Below are positions 44,084 to 52,460 of a stretch of 64,000 nt of DNA, one piece after another. The notes below the pieces were generated by a model that was not told where the DNA came from, ran no database searches, and was given only the letters and a program-made list of their open reading frames with translations. Every line of letters starts with the position of its first letter. Positions within the stretch are counted from its first letter, which is position 1. Both the position numbers and the translations under genes were made by a program. Source of the DNA: Cryptosporangium sp044454545 (GTDB taxonomy: Bacteria > Actinomycetota > Actinomycetes > Mycobacteriales > Cryptosporangiaceae); NCBI RefSeq assembly GCF_044454545.1, contig NZ_JBITDV010000016.1, forward strand, positions 62,001 to 126,000. Reading direction: 5' to 3'.

Positions 44084-44727
44084 TGCTGTTCGTGGCCGGG
44101 CTGTGGCGGGGCACCGGCCAGGATCGGACCGCCGGAGAGCACCGGCATCGGCGTGCCGGACGCGGAGTGCCGCCCGAGGCCCGCCATGTTGTGCGGATCG
44201 ACGCCGCGGTCGCCGTCGGTGGCGGCGCCGAGCCGCGCCTCCAACTCGAGGTCCTCACCCTCCTGGACCTCCGGCGGCAGCCCGTGCCGGGACCGCCAGT
44301 ACGGGTTGTCCGGCGGCAACGTTCCGCTCACCCGCCCGTACATGCCGAACGTCATCAGCGCGGTGCCGACCACGAACGAGAAGATCACGTTGCTCATCCG
44401 GAACGCGAGGAAGTTCAGATCGGTCCGCATGACGGTGAGGTTGACCAGGCCGCTGAGCATGAAGGCCCCGCCGAAGAACATGTTCGCCCAGGACGCGGTG
44501 TTGCCGCCGATCAGCGAGCAGGCGAGCAGGCACACGCCGACGACCACCGAGACCAGCGAGAGCGCGCCGTTCGACGAGAGTCCGGCGATCTGCTGCCCGT
44601 CGGTGGTGAAGAAGTCGAGCTTGTTGACGAAGCCGAGCCCCCCGAAGCCGAGCAGCGCGAGCCCGGTGATCAGACCGCCGTACCGGTAGACCTTGCCCAG
44701 CTTGTGATTCTTCGGCAGACCGGACAT
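44080..44727 (-). CDS. DUF4383-family membrane protein
   Basis: 215 residues from ATG 44727, with AAGGGGG upstream. Four membrane segments (for example YGGLITGLALLGFGGLGFVNKLDFF, LSLVSVVVGVCLLACSLIGG and NVIFSFVVGTALMTFGMYG) match DUF4383, which has no known function. A soluble C-terminal tail of ~70 residues follows. Convergent with the AraC gene. Confidence 0.8.
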   Translation of the reverse strand: MSGLPKNHKLGKVYRYGGLITGLALLGFGGLGFVNKLDFFTTDGQQIAGLSSNGALSLVSVVVGVCLLACSLIGGNTASWANMFFGGAFMLSGLVNLTVMRTDLNFLAFRMSNVIFSFVVGTALMTFGMYGRVSGTLPPDNPYWRSRHGLPPEVQEGEDLELEARLGAATDGDRGVDPHNMAGLGRHSASGTPMPVLSGGPILAGAPPQPGHEQH

Positions 44728-45127
44728 TTTCGCCCCCTTTAGACCCGTTCAGGCTAGATCTGCCACCAGAGAAAAGGGCCAAACCCGGGAACGAAACTCG
44801 GGAGCAATCCGAGTGGGGTGACACAACCGTGTCACAGTCTGATGCAGGGGATGGTGCCTACGGAGGCGAACGGTGAGCGGAACGCCGACGGTGTGGGTCG
44901 ATAGAACCTTAATAACGCCTAAAGCTAAGAAACCCACAAATCGGTATTTACTACTGCATCATACCGACGGTTGCCAAACGTACGGCAATGTTTAACAGTT
45001 TCCCCTCCCGCAACGCCGGTTCGGACGCTACGGTGAAGCGCTCGTTCAATACGCTCTGTCTACTGCCGGTAGAGAGTGCGAAGCGGACGTGAACGTAGTC
45101 AGGGTCGAGGCAACCCGAAGAGGTTCC
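44728..45127. other. 400-bp intergenic region of lower GC
   Basis: No gene seen. GTGACAC-AACC-GTGTCAC at 44818-44835 is a perfect 7-bp inverted repeat. The centre (about 44900-45000) is unusually AT-rich for this genome, with candidate promoter elements for both flanking genes. Confidence 0.45.
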
Positions 45128-47167
45128 ATGGCAGACACCGCTCCGGTCGAGCCCGCGCTAATCGCCTGTCCGGCGTGCGACGGCCTCGGCTTCAGGATCG
45201 CTCCGTGCGCCTGTCGGCACAACGGCACCGAGTTCCTGGTGAGTGGCCGCCTCCTGCTTTCCGACTCCGACCCGTACCCGGATTGTGAGATCTGCCAGGG
45301 CACCGGCGAGACCACGGTGATGTGCTTCCCGTGCCGCCAGGGCGGTTCGCTGCTCGCGCAGGGCGTCGTCACGGTCGTGAACGCGGTGACCGGCCAGACC
45401 GGTTCGGTGCAGGTGGTCCCGGGCGCGTTCGAGCCGGTGCCGTGGGAGGCCCGGCCGGGGCGCTGGATGATCGACCTCTCGGCGATCGTCCACGACCTGG
45501 CCATCCGGGTCGGCGTCGACACGCTCTACGACATGCTCGACCGGCCGCTGTCCACGGACGACCTCGCGACCCCGATCTACCTGCCCGACACCTGGACGTT
45601 CTCGGCGTCCGAAGTCGAGAAGGCCGCCGCCGAGCAGGCCGCGATCGCCGAATGGGCCGGACGCCGCCGCTGGCACCTCTACGTCGGCTACCCGGCCGGC
45701 GTCCGGGCCGAGACCGATCCCGAGCAGCGCCTCACCGAGCTCCGGCGCGCCGCCGACGCGGGCCGGCTCGACCTGGTCGTGCGCTATCTGGACGGGTTCT
45801 GGTCGGTGGCCTACGAGGTGCCGGGCGCGCAACCGCGGCCGGGCCAGGCCTGGTACCCGGGAACCTCGACGCTCGCCGAGTCCTTACTCGCGCACACCCC
45901 GTCCGACCTGGTCGAGCAGGCGAAGAGCACGACGACGGCGTCCGGGCACTGGGCGGTGACGCCGCCGCCGCCGGCCGGTGACGGCACGTCCGCCTGGAAC
46001 GTCGAGGGACTCGTCGCCGCCGTCGAGATCACCGCGAGCGGTGCGGCCGGTGGCAGCGCCACCTGGCGCGACGGGCGCTGGCAGCTCTCCGCGCTCACCG
46101 TCGTCGAAGAGCGCGAACTGCTCGCCGCGCAGCAGACCGGTCAGGTCCGCTCCACCGTCGAGCGTGTGGTCGGCCGGGTCGACGAGCTGAAGACCCCGCC
46201 GTGGCTCGGTCCGCCGATTCCGACGCAGCGCTGCGCGCGATGCGTGTCCGGGGTGGCCTGGCGCGAGTGCTCGTGCACCTACCTCGACGACGTGGCGACG
46301 CCGGACTGCCCGCGGTGCGCGGGCGTCGGGCGGGCTCCCGACCCGTACTGCTCCGGCTGTGACGACACCCGGCTGGTGCACCTCGGCGCGGTCGTGACGC
46401 TGATCGGCACGGAGGGCCGCGGCCAGACCACGAACCTGCGGATCGGGAAGTCGCCGGACGTCGAGTTCTTCGTCAACGACCAGGGTGTGCGCTGTGCCCG
46501 GGTGCCGCGGGAGCTGACCGCGGTGGCGTGGGCCGAGGCGTTCGGCACCGATGTGGACTGGCTGTGCAGCCACGGGATCAGGTCGATCGGCGCGCTGGCG
46601 CGAGACGGTGTCCTCGCGACCGACCTGACCGATCCGCGCGAGGTCGTGGCCGAGTACCTGGCCCGGCTGACCGCGGGCCGCCCGGGTGGGCGGCTGGTCT
46701 ACTTCGTCCGGCCGCCGGGCGACGTGCCGGTGGAGGCGTTGTTACGCCCGGTTCTCGGGGTGGACGCGCGGGCGGAGATCTCGATCGCCGCCGATTCGCG
46801 CGGTCGGCTGCGGTGGGGCCTCGCGGTGACCCACCGGGGGGCTCAGAGCCGGTACGCGCCGCCGGAGATCGACCTGACGCTCGGCGACGCCGTCGGACGC
46901 GTGCTCGCGGCGCTGCCGCAGCGTCTGGGTGGCATCGAGCACGACGTGGCGCGGACCGAGCCGCTCAGCCCGGCGCAGCACGGCCGGGCGGTCGACGTGG
47001 AGACCGGGATCCCGACGCTGCTGCGGGAAGTCGCCCAGCGCTACGGCCGGGTCCTCGCCGCGGTCACTCGCGAAGGCTGGACGCTGCACGCCTGGACCCA
47101 ACGCCGCTGGCAACGAATCGGGACCGGCTCCTCACTCCGCGAACTGGTAATCAGCGCGGCCCGCTGA
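45128..47167 (+). CDS. Large protein with DnaJ-like Cys clusters, function unknown
   Basis: 679 residues from ATG 45128, after AAGAGGTTCC. CPACDGLGFRIAPCAC and CEICQGTGETTVMCFPC in the first 80 residues, and CARCVSGVAWRECSC and CPRCAGVGRAPDPYCSGC near the middle, are CxxCxGxG-type zinc modules like DnaJ, but there is no J domain. The remaining ~450 residues have no recognised domain. It stands alone. The Cys clusters suggest metal or RNA/protein binding; no function can be assigned. Confidence 0.75.
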   Translation: MADTAPVEPALIACPACDGLGFRIAPCACRHNGTEFLVSGRLLLSDSDPYPDCEICQGTGETTVMCFPCRQGGSLLAQGVVTVVNAVTGQTGSVQVVPGAFEPVPWEARPGRWMIDLSAIVHDLAIRVGVDTLYDMLDRPLSTDDLATPIYLPDTWTFSASEVEKAAAEQAAIAEWAGRRRWHLYVGYPAGVRAETDPEQRLTELRRAADAGRLDLVVRYLDGFWSVAYEVPGAQPRPGQAWYPGTSTLAESLLAHTPSDLVEQAKSTTTASGHWAVTPPPPAGDGTSAWNVEGLVAAVEITASGAAGGSATWRDGRWQLSALTVVEERELLAAQQTGQVRSTVERVVGRVDELKTPPWLGPPIPTQRCARCVSGVAWRECSCTYLDDVATPDCPRCAGVGRAPDPYCSGCDDTRLVHLGAVVTLIGTEGRGQTTNLRIGKSPDVEFFVNDQGVRCARVPRELTAVAWAEAFGTDVDWLCSHGIRSIGALARDGVLATDLTDPREVVAEYLARLTAGRPGGRLVYFVRPPGDVPVEALLRPVLGVDARAEISIAADSRGRLRWGLAVTHRGAQSRYAPPEIDLTLGDAVGRVLAALPQRLGGIEHDVARTEPLSPAQHGRAVDVETGIPTLLREVAQRYGRVLAAVTREGWTLHAWTQRRWQRIGTGSSLRELVISAAR

Positions 47168-47227
47168 GTGCGATGCCGTGCGCGGCCCTCAGCGGGCTCC
47201 AGGTCAGTACCGAAGGCAAAGCGTCAG

Positions 47228-48121
47228 TTAGTGGTCTACGGCGGAGCGGACTCGGCGCCTTGCGTCGTCCGCGGACGCGGCTCGGGTGGCTAGTTCCGCG
47301 TAGCGGAGGCAGTCGGCGAACGAGTGGCGGGCCAGTTCGGTGCGGACGGCGGCCAGGCGGTCGACCGGCAGGACGAGCGCGGTGACACCGAGACCGATCA
47401 AGACACAGGCCAGCAGTGGATCGACCGCACCCGCACCGCGGGCGCTGATCTCCTTGCCCGCCAACGATCCGGACGCCCCGACCAGCTCGGCCAGCCGCAG
47501 CGACGAGGGCTGCCACGGGTCGGCCCAGCGCCCGGTGCCGGCCGCACCGTCGGCGCCGACCGCGTACCGCGTCAGCCCGTCGGTGTCGATGGTGGCGAAC
47601 GACGCCGCGCGCAGGATCGGCCCGGCCAGCACGGCCGCCGCGGGCAGGTCGACGAGCACACCGGCGGTGGCGACCCCGGTGTACCGCGCCTCGTCCAGGA
47701 ACCAGGTCGCTTCGTCGGCCTCGGTGACCGTCGCGACGACGATGCCGACGTCTACCGGGCTCGCGCCGGCCTCGCGCGAGGCGCTCGCCAGAGCGTCCAG
47801 CTGAGCAGACAGGACATCGGGACGGGCCTGCAGGGCCCGCACGCCCCGCACCCCGAACGGACCTTGGCGGTCACCCGGGTCGAGTGCCTCGACCGTCACC
47901 CGCGCGCCCGGGAACGCGTCGAGCACCCGGCGGTAGCCGGTCTGCTGGTCGGCCACCGAGCGCGGCGCGCCGTCGGGCTGCACGGCGAACCAACTGCGCA
48001 GCAGGCCGACGCCTTCCGCGCCGGCCGCGACGGCGGACTCGGTCTCGGCGGGATCGACCAGCTCGGCGAGCAACGAGACCGGCTGCCCGTCTGCGAGCCG
48101 ACCACGAAGCGGGGAATTCAC
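47228..48121 (-). CDS. PtsI/PEP-utilising-enzyme TIM-barrel homologue lacking catalytic residues
   Basis: 297 residues from GTG 48121; only the C-terminal barrel of enzyme I is represented. Fold landmarks align: EGVGLLRSWF (GLLRTEF), VTVEALDPGD (RTxDxGGD), VLVDLPAAA (xxVETPAA), IDTDGLTRYA (IGTNDLTQY) and GASGSLAG (xxCGELAG). The first Arg is kept but the second Arg, Glu, Asn-Asp and catalytic Cys of active EI are replaced, and the phosphohistidine domain is missing. It is divergent from moaC (83 bp apart). Probably a non-catalytic regulator or PEP sensor; this is inference. Confidence 0.75.
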   Translation of the reverse strand: MNSPLRGRLADGQPVSLLAELVDPAETESAVAAGAEGVGLLRSWFAVQPDGAPRSVADQQTGYRRVLDAFPGARVTVEALDPGDRQGPFGVRGVRALQARPDVLSAQLDALASASREAGASPVDVGIVVATVTEADEATWFLDEARYTGVATAGVLVDLPAAAVLAGPILRAASFATIDTDGLTRYAVGADGAAGTGRWADPWQPSSLRLAELVGASGSLAGKEISARGAGAVDPLLACVLIGLGVTALVLPVDRLAAVRTELARHSFADCLRYAELATRAASADDARRRVRSAVDH

Positions 48122-48204
48122 GACCCGGACACTATCGAACTCGACGAGCCTCGAGCACTACCGCTGCCCGACGGGTCCCGGGACTGACAGTAAGCTCTGG
48201 TGCC

Positions 48205-48672
48205 ATGCCCGAGCTCAGTCACGTCGACTCGGCCGGGGCAGCGCGGATGGTCGACGTCTCCGCCAAGGAAGCGTCGGTCCGGAGCGCTGTCGCGACCGGC
48301 CTGTTGCGGACAACTGCCGAGGTCATCGGCCTATTGCGCCAGGATGGGCTACCCAAGGGCGACGCGCTCGCGGTCGCCCGGGTGGCTGGCATCATGGGCG
48401 CCAAACGGACCCCGGACCTGATTCCGCTGTGTCACCCGATCGCGTTGCACGGTGTGACCGTCGCGTTCGACATCCGCGACACGGAGGTCGCGATCACGGT
48501 GACCGCACGCACCGCCGACCGGACCGGCGTCGAAATGGAAGCCCTGACCGCGGTGGCCGCCGCCGGGCTGACGTTGATCGACATGGTGAAGGCCGTCGAT
48601 CCGGCCGCGTCGCTGGACGCGGTGCGCTGCGAGTCCAAAGAAGGCGGCAAGACCGGGTCATGGCACCGGTGA
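48205..48672 (+). CDS. moaC: Cyclic pyranopterin monophosphate synthase MoaC
   Basis: 155 residues from ATG 48205. MoaC signatures LPKGDALAVARVAGIMGAKRT, LIPLCHPIAL, TGVEMEALTAVAAAGLT and DMVKAVDP are all present. With MoaA it forms the pyranopterin of the molybdenum cofactor. Its last 13 bases overlap the next gene. Confidence 0.96.
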   Translation: MPELSHVDSAGAARMVDVSAKEASVRSAVATGLLRTTAEVIGLLRQDGLPKGDALAVARVAGIMGAKRTPDLIPLCHPIALHGVTVAFDIRDTEVAITVTARTADRTGVEMEALTAVAAAGLTLIDMVKAVDPAASLDAVRCESKEGGKTGSWHR

Positions 48673-49157
48673 GCCGGACCGCGCGGGTCGTCGTGGCGTC
48701 GAATCGCGCCGCCGCGGGCGTGTACGCCGACGAGAGCGGGCCGCTGCTGGCCGACGGGCTGCGCGGGCTGGGCTTCGAGGTCGGCGACCCGGTCGTGGTC
48801 CCGGACGGAGATCCGGTGGGCGAGGCGCTGCGCGCCGCGGTGGCCGACGGTGTCGACGTGGTGCTGACGAGCGGCGGCACCGGCATCAACCCCACCGATC
48901 GGACGCCGGACGTCACCGTCGAGATACTCGACTACCAGGTGCCCGGTATCGCCGAGGCGCTGCGCGCGTACGCGGCCCCGCGAATACCGACGGCCATGCT
49001 CTCCCGCGGCCTGGCGGGCGTCGCCGGTCGCACGTTGATCGTCAATCTGCCGGGATCCCGCGGCGGCGCGAAGGACGGGCTGGCCGTGCTCGGCCCGGTC
49101 CTCGCGCACGCCGTCGATCAGATCCGTGGCGGAGACCACCCCGGAGGGCACGCGTGA
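48660..49157 (+). CDS. mog: Molybdenum cofactor biosynthesis protein MoaB/Mog family
   Basis: 165 residues from ATG 48660. The MoCF fold has VVLTSGGTGINPTDRTPDVT and the LIVNLPGSRGGAKDGL end. It adenylylates molybdopterin before metal insertion. It overlaps moaC upstream and the moeA start downstream (GTGA). Confidence 0.92.
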   Translation: MAPVSRTARVVVASNRAAAGVYADESGPLLADGLRGLGFEVGDPVVVPDGDPVGEALRAAVADGVDVVLTSGGTGINPTDRTPDVTVEILDYQVPGIAEALRAYAAPRIPTAMLSRGLAGVAGRTLIVNLPGSRGGAKDGLAVLGPVLAHAVDQIRGGDHPGGHA

Positions 49158-50326
49158 CCCACCCCATCAGCTGGGACGACGCTCGAGCGGCCGTACACGG
49201 CGCGGCCCGGCCGCTGCTCAGCCGGCCGGTACCGCTGGCCGAGGCGGACGGCGCCGTCCTGGCGACCCCGCTGGTGACGCTCACCGCGCTGCCGGCGTTC
49301 GACACGTCCAGCGTGGACGGTTACGCGATCGCGGGTCCGGCGCCCTGGCGTCTGGTCGGTCAGGTGCTGGCCGGTGACGCCAGCGAGATCACGGTGACGT
49401 CGGGCACCGCGGTCGAGATCGCGACCGGCGCGATGGTGCCGGTGGGCACCGAGCACGTGATCCGTAGCGAGAACGCCGAGGTCGAGAACGGGTCCTGGGT
49501 CACCGCGGCGCTGCCGACCAAGCAGGAGTGGCGGGCGACCGGTGAGGAGGCCGCCGCCGGCGAGGTGCTGCTGCCGCCGGGCGTCCGGGTCACGCCGGGC
49601 GTGCTGGCGCTGGCGGCGGCGTGCGGGCACGACGTGCTGTCGGTGCGGCGGCGCCCGCGGGTCGCGGTGGTGGTGTTCGGCGACGAATTGCTCGACAGCG
49701 GCCCGCCCGGAGCCGGCCGGGTCCGGGACGCGCTGGGTCCGTCGTTGCCGGGCTGGATCCGCCGCCTCGGTGCGGACGTGCTCGGGGTGACCCGGGCGGC
49801 CGACACGCTCGAGGCGCACGAGACCGCGGTGCGCGACGCCGCCCAGAAGGCGGACGTCGTCGTGACGACCGGCGGCACCATGCACGGGCCGGTCGACCAC
49901 CTGCACCCGACGCTGACCACGCTCGGTGGCAGCTACGTCGTCGACACGGTGGCCGTGCGCCCAGGGTTCCCGATGCTCACCGCGACGCTGCCCGGCCCAG
50001 GTGCGGGCTGGCTGGTCGGGCTGCCGGGCAACCCGCAGTCGGCGGTGATCGGCGTCGTGACGCTGGCCGCGCCGCTGCTGGCCGGGCTGGCCGGAGCCCC
50101 GTTGCCGCCGTTGTCGTCGGTGGTGCTGGCCAACGACGTGCCCGGACGCGGGGAAGACACCCACCTCGCGCTCGCGCGCCTGACGCCGGACGGCGCGGTG
50201 ACGTTGCGGCACGCCGGTTCCGCGATGTTGCGGGGGGTGGCCGGTGCCGACGGATTCGTCATCGTTCGTCCGGGCACCACCGCTCTGGCCGGTACCAAAG
50301 CAGACTTCGTCCCGATGCCGACCTGA
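49154..50326 (+). CDS. moeA: Molybdopterin molybdenumtransferase MoeA
   Basis: 390 residues from GTG 49154. LPAFDTSSVDGYAIAG is the MoeA domain with its conserved Asp; VVVTTGGTMHGPVDHLHPTL and LVGLPGNPQSAV follow. It inserts molybdate into adenylylated molybdopterin. Fourth in a tightly packed + strand operon with moaC, mog and moaE. Confidence 0.93.
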   Translation: MTHPISWDDARAAVHGAARPLLSRPVPLAEADGAVLATPLVTLTALPAFDTSSVDGYAIAGPAPWRLVGQVLAGDASEITVTSGTAVEIATGAMVPVGTEHVIRSENAEVENGSWVTAALPTKQEWRATGEEAAAGEVLLPPGVRVTPGVLALAAACGHDVLSVRRRPRVAVVVFGDELLDSGPPGAGRVRDALGPSLPGWIRRLGADVLGVTRAADTLEAHETAVRDAAQKADVVVTTGGTMHGPVDHLHPTLTTLGGSYVVDTVAVRPGFPMLTATLPGPGAGWLVGLPGNPQSAVIGVVTLAAPLLAGLAGAPLPPLSSVVLANDVPGRGEDTHLALARLTPDGAVTLRHAGSAMLRGVAGADGFVIVRPGTTALAGTKADFVPMPT

Positions 50327-50351
50327 CCTATCCGGTGATAGGAAGGTCTTC

Positions 50352-50804
50352 ATGACTCTGCCGGATCTCGCGCGTACCGTCGGCCACCGCGTCGTCGTGG
50401 CTCAGGTCACGGAATCGCCGATCTCGACCACCGAGCACGAGAACCTGGTGAGTGACCTGGCTGCCGGCGCCGTGGTCGGCTTCGCCGGTGTGGTCCGCGA
50501 TCACGACCACGGGCGCTCCGTGACCGAACTGGAGTACACCGGTCACCCGTCGGCCGGTGAGGTACTCGCGGAGATCGCGGCGGAGTTCGCCGCACGAGAC
50601 GGCGTCGAGGCGATCGCGGTGAGTCACCGCATCGGTCCCCTGAAGCTCGGCGACACCGCGCTGGCCTGCGCGGTCAGCACCGCCCACCGCAGCGAGGCGT
50701 TCGCGCTGTGCGCGGAACTCGTCGACACGGTGAAGGCCCGGCTGCCGATCTGGAAGCGCCAGGTCTTCGTCGACGGCTCCGACGAATGGGTCGCTTGCCC
50801 CTGA
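50352..50804 (+). CDS. moaE: Molybdopterin synthase catalytic subunit MoaE
   Basis: 150 residues from ATG 50352 (GGAAGG upstream). VVGFAGVVRDHDHGRSVTELEY and AVSHRIGPLKLGDTALACAV are MoaE motifs; the end VKARLPIWKRQVFVDGSDEWV contains the active-site Lys region. It works with MoaD, which is encoded about 6 kb away on the other strand. Confidence 0.95.
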   Translation: MTLPDLARTVGHRVVVAQVTESPISTTEHENLVSDLAAGAVVGFAGVVRDHDHGRSVTELEYTGHPSAGEVLAEIAAEFAARDGVEAIAVSHRIGPLKLGDTALACAVSTAHRSEAFALCAELVDTVKARLPIWKRQVFVDGSDEWVACP

Positions 50805-50901
50805 GCGGGGCACCTTCTGGGCCGCTCCGCCCGAGGCCGTAACGAACGGCCGTTACGATTGAGGTTTAGTCAGGAATGTTCCGCCGAAAAGGAACTCGAG
50901 T

Positions 50902-51894
50902 GTGAAGGTTTTGATCACCGGCGGCGCCGGCTTCATCGGGAGCACGATCGGCTCCGCCTGCCTGGACGGCGGGATCCAGCCGGTCATCCTCGACAGCCTG
51001 GTCACCGGACGGCGGGAATTCGCCGAGGGGCGCCCGTTCTACGAGGGTGACATCGCCGACGGCGCGCTGATCGACCAGATCTTCACCGATCACCCCGACA
51101 TCGACGCGGTCGTCCACTGTGCCGCGCTGATCGTCGTCCCGGACTCGATGGCCGACCCGCTGCGGTACTACCGGGAGAACGTCGCCAAGTCGATCCAGCT
51201 CGTCGAGCATCTGGCGCGCAACGGGTGCGAGCGGCTGATCTTCAGCTCATCGGCGTCGATGTACGGCACCGAGGACGACTTCTCGGTCGACGAGAACTCG
51301 GTGATCGACCCGCAGAGCCCGTACGCCACGACCAAGGTCATGGTGGAGAACGTGTTGCGTGACGTCGCCGCCGCGACGTCGCTGCAGACGCTCTCGCTGC
51401 GGTACTTCAACCCGATCGGCGCCGACCCGCAGCTGCGCACCGGTCTGCAGGTGGCCCGTCCGTCGCACGCGCTGGGCAAGCTGGTGCAGGCCTACGAAGA
51501 CCGGGTGACGTTCTCCATCACCGGTACCGACTGGGACACCCGCGACGGCACCGGCATCCGCGACTACGTCCACGTCTGGGACCTGGCCCGCGCGCACGTC
51601 GAAGGACTCCGCCGGTTCGATCGGATCGTGTCCGGATACCGGGTCATCTGCCTGGGCAGCGGTACCGGGACGACCGTGCGGGAGCTGGTGAACGCGTTCG
51701 AGGCGGTCATCGGCGAGCCGCTGCCGCACGAAGACGCTCCGGCGCGGCCCGGCGACGTCGTGGGCGCCTTCGCCCGCAACGGCCTGGCCCGTGAACTGCT
51801 CGGCTGGGAGCCGAAGTACGCCGTGGAAGACGGCATCCGCCACTCACTCGAGTGGGCCGAGATCCGTCCGCAACGCCTGCACGAAGTCAGCTGA
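50902..51894 (+). CDS. galE: UDP-glucose 4-epimerase
   Basis: 330 residues from GTG 50902 after AAAGGAAC. Rossmann motif TGGAGFIGSTI near the start, catalytic YATTK and PIGADP, then GTGIRDYVHVWDLARAH and CLGSGTGTTVRELV typical of GalE. It interconverts UDP-glucose and UDP-galactose using NAD for surface glycan supply. A single transcription unit. Confidence 0.9.
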   Translation: MKVLITGGAGFIGSTIGSACLDGGIQPVILDSLVTGRREFAEGRPFYEGDIADGALIDQIFTDHPDIDAVVHCAALIVVPDSMADPLRYYRENVAKSIQLVEHLARNGCERLIFSSSASMYGTEDDFSVDENSVIDPQSPYATTKVMVENVLRDVAAATSLQTLSLRYFNPIGADPQLRTGLQVARPSHALGKLVQAYEDRVTFSITGTDWDTRDGTGIRDYVHVWDLARAHVEGLRRFDRIVSGYRVICLGSGTGTTVRELVNAFEAVIGEPLPHEDAPARPGDVVGAFARNGLARELLGWEPKYAVEDGIRHSLEWAEIRPQRLHEVS

Positions 51895-52390
51895 TGGGCA
51901 GGCCCACCACGATGTCGCCGGTGGGCTGGCCCGAACCACCCTCCGGCTCGACCGTGAACGCCACCGCGTCACCCTTGTCGAGGTTGAGCACCAGGGCGGT
52001 GCCGTCCCGCCCCTCGGTCGACAGGATCTTCACCGACTTCATCTGGTCGTTCCGGATGCGCCACAGCTCGTAGGCCTGCTTCGGCTCGATCTCCGGCAGG
52101 TCGGTGAACGTCACGACCGCGGCCTTGTTCTCCTCGGAAAACACCGACGAGAGCCGAATGCCGGTCTTGGTCGTCGTGCGCTTGGTGGTCGCGTCCGGCG
52201 CGGTGAGCACGGTCTCGATCCGTTCCAGGCGATCCTGCTCCGAGGCGATCAGACTGCGCTGGTCGCGGGCTCGCTGCTCTTCGACCTCGAGCGTCAGCGT
52301 GACCGCGCAGATGACGAGTGCACAGGCGAGAACGAGCATCGTCAGCAACCGGCGCCTGCGGGTGGGGGCGTCCTTCGCTACGTCGGTCAT
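51887..52390 (-). CDS. RskA-type (anti-sigma-K C-terminal) domain protein without ZAS domain
   Basis: 167 residues from ATG 52390. One membrane helix (LLTMLVLACALVICAVTLTL), a coiled stretch (EEQRARDQRSLIASEQDRLERIE), then a beta-domain with YELWRIRNDQMKSV and AVAFTVEPEGGSGQPTGDIV, the signature of the extracytoplasmic RskA domain. The N-terminal zinc anti-sigma domain and any neighbouring sigma gene are missing, so it is an orphan, probably not an anti-sigma factor. It overlaps the galE 3' end by 8 bp. Confidence 0.7.
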   Translation of the reverse strand: MTDVAKDAPTRRRRLLTMLVLACALVICAVTLTLEVEEQRARDQRSLIASEQDRLERIETVLTAPDATTKRTTTKTGIRLSSVFSEENKAAVVTFTDLPEIEPKQAYELWRIRNDQMKSVKILSTEGRDGTALVLNLDKGDAVAFTVEPEGGSGQPTGDIVVGLPIS

Positions 52391-52460
52391 CGGAAGCTAC
52401 TCCCAGCCGGGGCCTGTGTTCACCGCTCACTCTGCCCGGTCGGCGCCACTTTTCGGAATT

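Noticed and set aside
45128..45400. DnaJ chaperone
   Set aside because: Cys modules resemble the DnaJ zinc region, but the J domain with HPD is absent and the remainder does not match.
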